From: Wandonia sp964447015
GTDB taxonomy: Bacteria; Bacteroidota; Bacteroidia; Flavobacteriales_D; Crocinitomicaceae
Length of the DNA: 8,067 nucleotides
Assembly: GCA_964447015.1 (NCBI GenBank)
Contig: CAYUQU010000120.1
Coordinates: 1-8,067 of the forward strand
Direction: 5' to 3'
The notes beneath the pieces were generated by a model. That model saw only the letters and a list, made by a program, of their open reading frames with translations. It had not been told where the DNA came from and made no database searches. Position 1 is the stretch's first letter; each line of letters opens with the position of its first letter. This document shows positions 1 to 5,397 of this stretch, in pieces. Position numbers and translations under genes: made by a program.

Positions 1-1
1 T

Positions 2-1150
2 TATCGCAAAGTAGGGCAACAAACCCAGTACAAATTGAATGATAACACCAATGTGCTAATAGTTATTTTCGAAAGTTATGGCAATGAATGGGTGGGTCCT
101 GATGAAAATGGGGATACATTCACACCATTTTTTGATTCGCTTTGTAAAGAAGGATATCTATTTGAGAATTCTATCGCCAACGGAAAAAAATCTATTGAAG
201 CATTACCTGCAATTTTAGCTTCCATTCCTGGACTAATTGATAATCCTTATATTTCATCCATGTATTCCTCCAATAAGCTTTCGGGAATTGGCAACGTGAT
301 GAAGAAATATGGTTATTCCACCTCCTTTTTTCATGGTGCAACAAATGGTTCAATGAACTTTAACGGTTTTTCTGCGCTTACTGGGTTTGACCATTATTAT
401 GGTAGAACGGAATATAATAACGAAGATCACAATGACGGTACGTGGGGAATTTTTGATCACCACTTTTTGCCATGGACTGCACGTGAATTAAGCAAACAGC
501 AATCTCCATTTTTATCCGTTCTGTTTACACTCAGTTCGCACCACCCTTATAAGATACCAAAAGAATTTGAAGGTAAATTACGTAAAGGTCCACACCCAAT
601 TTGCCGCTCGATTGAGTATACAGATTTATCTCTTCGTATGTTTTTTGAAGAAGCCAAGAAACAAAATTGGTTTGAAAACACCTTATTTGTTTTTGTGGCA
701 GATCACACTCCTGCAAGTAAATCCTCATATTACGGTCAGCGAATCGGAATGTATCAAATCCCTATTCTGTTCTACACTCCCTCAGGAACTATTGAAGCTA
801 ATGTATCTGACGAGTTATTTCAACAAATCGATATCTTTCCTACCATTCTCGATTTACTTAATATACACGAAACCATATACAGCTTTGGACAGTCTGCATT
901 CTCAAGAGAATATAATCCTTTTGCTATAACTTATATGGAAGGTACATATCAACTATTTCAAGACAATTTTCTTTTCACATATACCAATGAAAAAACGAAA
1001 CAGTTGTACGATTTTAAAGTAGATTTGTCCATGAAAAATGATTTACTCTTTAAAAAGAAAGATGAAATCAAAAGCAATGAAAACTTTTTAAAAGCAATAA
1101 TTCAGCGTTATAACAATGATTTAATTTTAAATAAAACGCATATTCCTTAG
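2..1150 (+). CDS. LTA synthase-like sulfatase-family membrane transferase, C-terminal catalytic part (5' end outside the window)
   Basis: The reading frame is open from the first bases, so the gene begins upstream; the TTG at 35 is only an internal leucine. Numbering from that codon, the visible part is nearly the whole extracytoplasmic sulfatase/alkaline-phosphatase domain. NVLIVIFES (6-14) carries the first metal-binding Glu. NGKKS (49-53) places Ser53 where LtaS-type enzymes have their Thr/Ser nucleophile. GFDHYYGRTEYNN (117-129), SSHHPY (167-172) and VADHT (221-225) supply the remaining metal and substrate residues. Full-length family members carry about five N-terminal membrane helices, which would lie upstream. 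Family enzymes move a glycerophosphate or phosphoethanolamine head group from a phospholipid to a surface acceptor. Which substrate is used here cannot be told. The stop lies 1 nt before the lipid kinase gene, so the two are almost certainly co-transcribed. Confidence 0.88.
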   Translation, partial: YRKVGQQTQYKLNDNTNVLIVIFESYGNEWVGPDENGDTFTPFFDSLCKEGYLFENSIANGKKSIEALPAILASIPGLIDNPYISSMYSSNKLSGIGNVMKKYGYSTSFFHGATNGSMNFNGFSALTGFDHYYGRTEYNNEDHNDGTWGIFDHHFLPWTARELSKQQSPFLSVLFTLSSHHPYKIPKEFEGKLRKGPHPICRSIEYTDLSLRMFFEEAKKQNWFENTLFVFVADHTPASKSSYYGQRIGMYQIPILFYTPSGTIEANVSDELFQQIDIFPTILDLLNIHETIYSFGQSAFSREYNPFAITYMEGTYQLFQDNFLFTYTNEKTKQLYDFKVDLSMKNDLLFKKKDEIKSNENFLKAIIQRYNNDLILNKTHIP

Positions 1151-1151
1151 A

Positions 1152-2039
1152 ATGAAAACAAGCATACTCTTCATAATAAACCCAAAATCTGGTGTTAGTA
1201 AGAAACATGACATTCCTAAGTTGATTAAAGAATATCTTGACGACGCTAAATTTAACGCTGAAATAATCTTTACTCAATATAGTGGGCATGGATACAAATT
1301 AGCTAAAGAAGCTGTTCAACGAAACATTGATATTGTTTGTGCTGTTGGTGGAGATGGATCTGTTCACAACGTAGGAATGGCTTTGATTGATAGCGATACT
1401 GTTTTGGGAATAATTCCAACTGGTTCAGGAAATGGATATGCACGTCACTTTGATATCCCGACTAGAATTCGAATCGCAATATTGACATTGAATCAACTTA
1501 AAGTAAGACAAGTTGATGTGGGGACTATCAATAGAAAGTTCTTTTTAGGTGTATCTGGATTTGGTTTTGACGGGCATATAGCCACTAACTTTGCAAAAAA
1601 GAAATCAAGAGGTTTTTGGGGATATGTGCGATTGATCCTAAGAGAATACTTTAAGTATACCGAAAAAGATTTTCAAATTGAATTTGGAAACGGAACAAGA
1701 ATAAATCAGAAAGCATTTATGGTTAGTATTTCGAATGCCTCTGAATTTGGAAATGGTTTTTGTATCTCTCCTTTTTCCGATGTGCATGACGGAAGATTAG
1801 AACTTACGATTCTAAGAAAACCACCATTACATAAAGCGCCGTTTGTTGTGTCTAGATTCTTTAAAGGTACTGCTCAAAAATCTAAGTATGTGTCGAGTTA
1901 TCGATTTGAAAGTTTAGAATTAAATACTGACGCAAAGAACTCCCATGCAGATGGTGAGCCTATTTCGTTAAACATGCCTGTAAAAATTGGAGTGAAACAA
2001 CACGCTTTAAAATTAATTGTTGGAGAAAATTACGCATAA
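1152..2039 (+). CDS. Diacylglycerol kinase-family lipid kinase (DAGK catalytic domain, YegS/BmrU type)
   Basis: This 295-residue protein has the length and motif order of bacterial soluble lipid kinases. FIINPKSG (7-14) is the N-terminal strand and glycine turn. VGGDGS (65-70) is the nucleotide-binding GGDG motif. IPTGSGNGYAR (88-98) is the family signature after it. SGFGFDGHIA (135-144) and HADGEP (265-270) belong to the C-terminal beta-sandwich lobe, with the conserved Asp-Gly-Glu. No signal peptide or membrane helix is seen, so it is probably cytosolic and acts at the inner membrane surface, phosphorylating diacylglycerol or a related lipid with ATP. The ATG at 1152 follows the previous stop by 1 nt and starts directly on the expected MKTSILFIINPKSG end. 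The position behind an LtaS-like enzyme suggests recycling of diacylglycerol released by head-group transfer; that link is inference. Confidence 0.93.
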   Translation: MKTSILFIINPKSGVSKKHDIPKLIKEYLDDAKFNAEIIFTQYSGHGYKLAKEAVQRNIDIVCAVGGDGSVHNVGMALIDSDTVLGIIPTGSGNGYARHFDIPTRIRIAILTLNQLKVRQVDVGTINRKFFLGVSGFGFDGHIATNFAKKKSRGFWGYVRLILREYFKYTEKDFQIEFGNGTRINQKAFMVSISNASEFGNGFCISPFSDVHDGRLELTILRKPPLHKAPFVVSRFFKGTAQKSKYVSSYRFESLELNTDAKNSHADGEPISLNMPVKIGVKQHALKLIVGENYA

Positions 2040-2041
2040 TT

Positions 2042-2512
2042 ATGAGTTACATCAAAACAGACATCGTTACGATATTGCACCATTTGGATCAATTAACAGC
2101 TGAAAGCAAACCTCTTTGGGGAACTATGACAGCTCAGGAAATGGTTGAACATTTAACAGATAGCATCAAAATGTCATACGGACTGATTAAGTTTCCTTTG
2201 GAAATTCCTGAAGATAAGATTGAAAAAATGCAAGTTTTCTTAATGAGTGACAAACCTTTTCCTCGCGAATTTAAAGCAAGTTTTGTCCCTGAAAAACCCA
2301 AACTTCGCCACGAGGAGATTGAATTGGCAGTAGATGAATTTACGCTTGAGTGGATAGAATACGAAGATTTCTACGCCGCTAATCCTGATGCGACTAATTT
2401 ACATCCATACTACGGCAATTTGAATTACGATATGTGGGAACGAATTCACGCAAAACACTTCACTCATCACCTGACTCAGTTTGGGATTGAGATTGTGGAG
2501 TTGGAGGATTAG
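2042..2512 (+). CDS. DUF1569/DinB-like four-helix protein
   Basis: This 156-residue soluble protein has the look of the DUF1569 branch of the DinB/YfiT-like superfamily. An N-terminal helix is followed by PLWGTMTAQEMVEHLTDS (about 24-41), with the typical 'W-G-x-M-x-A-Q-x-M-V-E-H-L' signature. A central stretch FPREFKASFVPEKP (73-86) follows. The end carries HPYYGNLNYDMWERIHAKHFTHHLTQFG (about 121-148), where the His cluster resembles the metal-binding triad completed late in DinB folds. The biochemical role of the family is not settled. The ATG at 2042 lies 2 nt after the kinase stop, so it is the third gene of the operon. It appears to be the last one, since a strong hairpin of the downstream repeat element begins 16 nt after the stop. 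Confidence 0.82.
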   Translation: MSYIKTDIVTILHHLDQLTAESKPLWGTMTAQEMVEHLTDSIKMSYGLIKFPLEIPEDKIEKMQVFLMSDKPFPREFKASFVPEKPKLRHEEIELAVDEFTLEWIEYEDFYAANPDATNLHPYYGNLNYDMWERIHAKHFTHHLTQFGIEIVELED

Positions 2513-2527
2513 GTTGTTGGAGGGGGG

Positions 2528-2732
2528 CGCTGCCCTTCCCGACAAATAGTTAGTTTTTATCATTGAAGTATTTTGTGTAATTGTCGGGAGGCAGCTCTAC
2601 TTGTGGGATACTATAGAGTTTATCTTTTCTTAGTAGAACGAACTAAGCTGGTCGAGTGATTACAACAGTTCTATTAAACACCAACCTTGACTTTTATTCC
2701 ACTTAACTGTTGAAATCGTATTGAGGTCAGCG
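2528..2732. repeat. Multi-hairpin structured element, copy 1
   Basis: The element consists of left arm, core and right arm. Left arm: outer stem GCTGCC (2529-2534) with GGCAGC (2590-2595), inner stem CCCGACAA (2538-2545) with TTGTCGGG (2581-2588), 35-nt loop. The core is described separately. Right arm: outer stem GCTGGTC (2647-2653) with GGTCAGC (2725-2731), using two G-T wobbles, and inner stem CAACAGTT (2663-2670) with AACTGTTG (2705-2712), 34-nt loop. It fills the gap between the convergent DUF1569 and GIY-YIG genes and overlaps the last codons of the latter. It may end or protect the upstream operon's transcript, but there is no clear T-tract. No coding potential is evident. I do not recognise it as a named RNA or repeat family; the strand is undetermined. 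Confidence 0.8.
2590..2658. repeat. 69-nt conserved core of element copy 1
   Basis: This stretch matches 3173-3241 at 67 of 69 positions with no gaps; both differences are C here and T in copy 2. Inside are two small hairpins. CTCTA (2595-2599) pairs with TAGAG (2614-2618) across a 14-nt loop, and CTTAGT (2629-2634) pairs with ACTAAG (2642-2647) across the 7-nt loop AGAACGA. One difference falls in the second loop, the other next to the first stem, where T in copy 2 adds a sixth pair. The outer ends of the core are the inner strands of the flanking long arms. Confidence 0.88.
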
Positions 2733-3023
2733 GATTCTATGTCGAAAACTCTTTTTTGACAACTTTCTCAATAAATCCATATCCCCTTCTATCAAAGCCT
2801 TCTTTTTATCATGGCTCCAACGTTGGATTTGTTTTTCACGGTAATAAGCATAATCAATACGGCTAAATTCTTCATAATAAACCAAATAAACTGGACCATG
2901 TTTAATAGTGTAGTTTGCACCATTTTCAGATTCATGTTCTTTCAGCCTCCTATCAAGGTCTCTTGTACTACCAGTGTAATATGTACCATCAGCACACTCA
3001 AGTATATACATATAAAATGACAT
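2727..3023 (-). CDS. Small GIY-YIG nuclease-family protein (UPF0213-like)
   Basis: This 98-residue protein is a bare GIY-YIG domain without a DNA-binding partner domain. YMYILEC (4-10) holds the GIY-equivalent and YYTGST (15-20) the YIG-equivalent. RDLDRRLKEH (21-30) carries the catalytic-region arginines, NGANYT (34-39) the usual Asn, and REKQIQRW (62-69) the metal-binding Glu63. The fold cleaves DNA in other families such as UvrC and homing enzymes; activity here is inferred only. The ATG lies 28 nt downstream of a predicted start site from a near-consensus promoter on the same strand. The gene and its promoter occupy the space between two structured elements, and the stop codon TGA (2727-2729) lies inside the outer stem of copy 1. 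The final residues SFRHRIR come from the junction and look like a non-family tail. Confidence 0.87.
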   Translation of the reverse strand: MSFYMYILECADGTYYTGSTRDLDRRLKEHESENGANYTIKHGPVYLVYYEEFSRIDYAYYREKQIQRWSHDKKKALIEGDMDLLRKLSKKSFRHRIR

Positions 3024-3099
3024 AGGTTTTTAGGTTAGGTTAATAATTTATGACAAAACAAAAATAGAGAAAAATTAGATTTTCGCAAACAATCCGCTG
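2728..3099 (-). mobile_element. Candidate GIY-YIG cassette bounded by 9-bp inverted repeats
   Basis: CAGCGGATT (2728-2736) and AATCCGCTG (3091-3099) are exact inverted repeats enclosing the GIY-YIG gene and its promoter with almost nothing else. Five of the nine bases (CAGCG/CGCTG) are the common ends of the structured elements; the extra GATT/AATC occurs only at the two inner ends, not at the outer ends (near 2528 and 3312). This could mark a 372-bp insertion unit. No transposase and no convincing target duplication are visible, so the mobile-element label is tentative. Confidence 0.3.
3059..3089 (-). promoter_or_regulatory. Bacteroidota-type promoter for the GIY-YIG gene
   Basis: Read on the minus strand, TTTG (3089-3086) is followed after 19 nt by TATTTTTG (3066-3059), an exact fit to the TTTG / TAnnTTTG promoter form of Bacteroidota. 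The predicted start site near 3052 leaves a leader of about 28 nt before the ATG at 3023. The -33 box lies a few bases from the end of element copy 2. Confidence 0.62.
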
Positions 3100-3312
3100 C
3101 CCTCGATACATCCCAATAATTAAATAATATTCCTTCACTAAATTAACCTTTTTAGAATTATTGGGACACTCGGGCAGCTCTATTTGTGGGATACTATAGA
3201 GTTTATCTTTTCTTAGTAGAATGAACTAAGCTGGTCGAGTGTACCGACAATTCCTTGATTTTTATTGTAAGGTCGAATTTCGTTTAATTGTCGGTATGTA
3301 TCGAGACCAGCG
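3095..3312. repeat. Multi-hairpin structured element, copy 2
   Basis: It has the same architecture and orientation as the copy at 2528-2732. Left arm: outer stem GCTGCCC (3096-3102) with GGGCAGC (3172-3178), inner stem TCCCAATAATT (3111-3121) with AATTATTGGGA (3156-3166), 34-nt loop. Right arm: outer stem GCTGGTC (3230-3236) with GACCAGC (3305-3311), inner stem TACCGACAATT (3242-3252) with AATTGTCGGTA (3286-3296), 33-nt loop. All four stems are perfectly paired. The element is also an imperfect palindrome end to end: 3095-3110 matches the reverse complement of 3297-3312 at 14 of 16 positions. With the GIY-YIG promoter it accounts for nearly all of the 330-nt gene-free stretch between the GIY-YIG gene and the EI24-like gene. 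Confidence 0.82.
3173..3241. repeat. 69-nt conserved core of element copy 2
   Basis: Ungapped counterpart of 2590-2658, 583 nt downstream of it, same strand. It keeps both internal hairpins: CTCTAT/ATAGAG (one pair longer than in copy 1) and CTTAGT/ACTAAG with loop AGAATGA. TTTG (3183-3186), a 17-nt gap and TATCTTTT (3204-3211) resemble a weak Bacteroidota promoter pointing to the EI24-like gene, but this is not strong enough to call. Confidence 0.88.
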
Positions 3313-3353
3313 TCATCACAAACCAAAATTATTTGTAAATTGGTACTCCACAA

Positions 3354-4079
3354 ATGAGCATCATGATACAACAATATTTCCTTGTTCTCGCCAAGCTATT
3401 AAAGCACAAAAAATTGTACCTTTTTCTAATTCCAGGGGCAATTATTACATTTTTTTACCTTTACTTCAGATGGCTATTTGGGTGGTTAGGCGCTCCTGAA
3501 GAATTGGCTCCTGATGCTGGGTGGTGGGCTCGTATGGTGAATACCATACAAGAATCCGGAAAATGGGTACTTCAAACGAGTTACCAATTTATCATGATTA
3601 CAATTTTATCTCCCGTTATGGCCATTTTAGCTGAACGAGCAGATAATCATTTATCGGGATCCAAATTTGACGGTGGTTTGAAGCGTATGGTAACAGATTT
3701 ACTGCGAACTATCGCCATCGTTTTCACTGCTCTTTGGTTCTTTATTGTAGTTTATTTGGTTTGGAATCTTTTCGCTTTACTTCTAGGTATTACAGCCCTC
3801 ACACCGTATGTCATGTTCTTCATTAATGCTTTTTTCATCGGATTCGCATATACGGATTATGCATTGGAGAGATATAAAGTTTCATTAGTCAAAAGCTGGA
3901 ACTACGGTTTTAAAAATTCTGGGACGATGATCGGACTTGGCGCATTATTTACTGGTGTTTTTTACATTCCGTATTTGGGTGCTTTGGCTGCTCCATTTTT
4001 GATTACTCTTTTAGCTACTTCTATTTGGCATGTGAAGGAAAATAAAGGGTCTGCAGAATTAGAAACTCCACAAAATTAA
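3354..4079 (+). CDS. EI24/CysZ-like integral membrane protein
   Basis: This 241-residue protein is strongly hydrophobic, with membrane segments at about 21-45, 75-93, 117-146, 149-168 and 193-223. The segment ITILSPVMAILAERADNHLSG (82-102) is typical of the EI24 family (Pfam EI24), to which the sulfate permease CysZ belongs. The charged loop after it and the ALERYK stretch (170-175) also fit. Function in Bacteroidota members is not established and the neighbours are not sulfur genes, so I do not call it CysZ. ATG at 3354 is taken as the start, with M4 (3363) as an alternative; neither has a Shine-Dalgarno sequence. It begins 41 nt past element copy 2 and ends 5 nt before the MFS gene, so the two probably share a transcript. 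Confidence 0.8.
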   Translation: MSIMIQQYFLVLAKLLKHKKLYLFLIPGAIITFFYLYFRWLFGWLGAPEELAPDAGWWARMVNTIQESGKWVLQTSYQFIMITILSPVMAILAERADNHLSGSKFDGGLKRMVTDLLRTIAIVFTALWFFIVVYLVWNLFALLLGITALTPYVMFFINAFFIGFAYTDYALERYKVSLVKSWNYGFKNSGTMIGLGALFTGVFYIPYLGALAAPFLITLLATSIWHVKENKGSAELETPQN

Positions 4080-4084
4080 TCGTA

Positions 4085-5290
4085 GTGGAGAACGTCAAAC
4101 TTGGACTCAAAGAAAACTGGAAACAGTTTACGCTTCTTGTTGTCGTTAACGCTTTTGTGGGTGGAATGGTGGGACTTGAACGTTCCATTTTACCTCAAAT
4201 TGCAGAGGAAGAATTCCACATTGCCGTTAAAACCGCCATTCTTTCGTTTATTATTGTTTTCGGCATTGTCAAGGCGATTACCAATTATTACACTGGCGTA
4301 TTAGCCAATCGATTTGGGCGAAAAAATCTACTCATCGCAGGTTGGATTGTCGCTATTCCGATTCCTTTTATATTGATGTATGCCCCGAATTGGAATTGGA
4401 TTATCGCTGCAAATGTACTCTTGGGAATCAACCAAGGACTCGCATGGAGTAGCACAGTGGTGATGAAAATTGACCTTGTGGGCGAAAAACAACGCGGTTT
4501 CGCCATGGGACTAAATGAATTTGCGGGATATATTGCCGTAGCGGTTGTCGCTTTCTTAACAGGATATATCGCAAGTGAATACGGTGTACGCCCCTACCCG
4601 TTTTATATTGGATTTGGATTGATTGCACTGGGATTAATCGGGAGTATCTTTTTCATCAAAGACACTCGACACCACGTAGCCAAGGAAACTACAACCAATA
4701 GCGTCCCACTTCTCAAACACGTTTTTTGGGATACGACGTGGAGAAATAAAAACTTGGGTTCTGTAACCCAAGCTGGATTAGTAAACAACCTGAATGATGG
4801 TATGGCTTGGGGGATTTTTCCTATTCTTCTTGCTGCCAAAAATTTTGATTTAGAGCAAATCGGAATTATCGTTGCGGTTTACCCTGCCGTTTGGGGATTG
4901 GGGCAATTATTCACGGGCAAAATGGCAGACAAATTTTACAAAAAGAACATGCTTTTCATTGGTATGTTGCTGCAAGCAATCGCATTGGTTCTTTTTGTTT
5001 GGGCAGAATCCATGACGCATTTTATTTCACTCTCCGCTGTTTTAGGTTGGGGAACAGCTATGGTCTACCCTACTTTTCTCGCTACAGTTGCCGAAAACAC
5101 GCACCCCCAAGACAGAGCGAAAAGCATCGGTGTTTTCAGACTTTGGCGTGATTTAGGTTACGCAATCGGTGCTATCTTAACTGGAATCATTGCCGACTCA
5201 TTTGGTATTATTCCATCCATCGTGTTTATCGGTGGGTTGACCTTTATTTCGGCTGGAATTATTCTTTTTAGAATGAATTGCAAAGATTAG
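4085..5290 (+). CDS. Major facilitator superfamily (MFS) transporter
   Basis: This 401-residue protein shows the two-lobed, roughly 12-helix pattern of MFS carriers. The loop after helix 2 holds the motif A-like GVLANRFGRK (71-80), where the usual Asp is replaced by Asn75. The equivalent loop in the second half reads GKMADKFYKK (278-287) and keeps the Asp. A polar linker around 192-225 (with KETTTNSV) separates the lobes. QGLAWSSTVVMKIDLVGEKQRGFAMGLNEF (about 117-146) looks like motif-B/C-type helix 4-5 sequence. The substrate cannot be read from sequence. GTG at 4085 is preferred as the start because the next in-frame ATG (residue 28) would remove most of helix 1, and it sits 5 nt after the upstream stop. 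Probably co-expressed with the EI24-like gene. Confidence 0.88.
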   Translation: MENVKLGLKENWKQFTLLVVVNAFVGGMVGLERSILPQIAEEEFHIAVKTAILSFIIVFGIVKAITNYYTGVLANRFGRKNLLIAGWIVAIPIPFILMYAPNWNWIIAANVLLGINQGLAWSSTVVMKIDLVGEKQRGFAMGLNEFAGYIAVAVVAFLTGYIASEYGVRPYPFYIGFGLIALGLIGSIFFIKDTRHHVAKETTTNSVPLLKHVFWDTTWRNKNLGSVTQAGLVNNLNDGMAWGIFPILLAAKNFDLEQIGIIVAVYPAVWGLGQLFTGKMADKFYKKNMLFIGMLLQAIALVLFVWAESMTHFISLSAVLGWGTAMVYPTFLATVAENTHPQDRAKSIGVFRLWRDLGYAIGAILTGIIADSFGIIPSIVFIGGLTFISAGIILFRMNCKD

Positions 5291-5347
5291 TTGAATAAGA
5301 AGAATTGATATTTTGTTTATTATACTGAACGTTTTTTGTGTGTTTTG

Positions 5348-5379
5348 TTTGATATGATAAACATTTTTATGTATTTTTG
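5348..5379 (+). promoter_or_regulatory. Bacteroidota-type promoter for the AAA/DUF4143 gene
   Basis: TTTG (5348-5351), a 20-nt spacer and TATTTTTG (5372-5379) fit the Bacteroidota housekeeping promoter form in the AT-rich gap after the MFS gene. Transcription would begin near 5386, about 12 nt before ATG 5398. This excludes the in-frame TTG at 5377, which lies inside the -7 box. Confidence 0.55.
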
Positions 5380-5397
5380 TGTATTAAGACATACATA

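Noticed and set aside
2629..2647. tRNA anticodon arm (short stem with a 7-nt loop AGAACGA)
   Set aside because: There is no T at position 33, no acceptor stem or T-arm around it on either strand, and the flanks fold into the long arms instead.
2590..3241. CRISPR array or integron attC sites
   Set aside because: There are only two 69-nt repeats 583 nt apart with a gene between, and no cas or integrase gene. The attC core sequences are not seen.
3239..3499. Open frame of 86 codons overlapping element copy 2 and the EI24-like gene
   Set aside because: It runs through the hairpin arm and the EI24-like coding region in another frame and resembles no family.
5377..5397. TTG as start of the AAA/DUF4143 gene
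   Set aside because: It lies within the predicted -7 box and adds seven residues not needed by the family; ATG 5398 is better.
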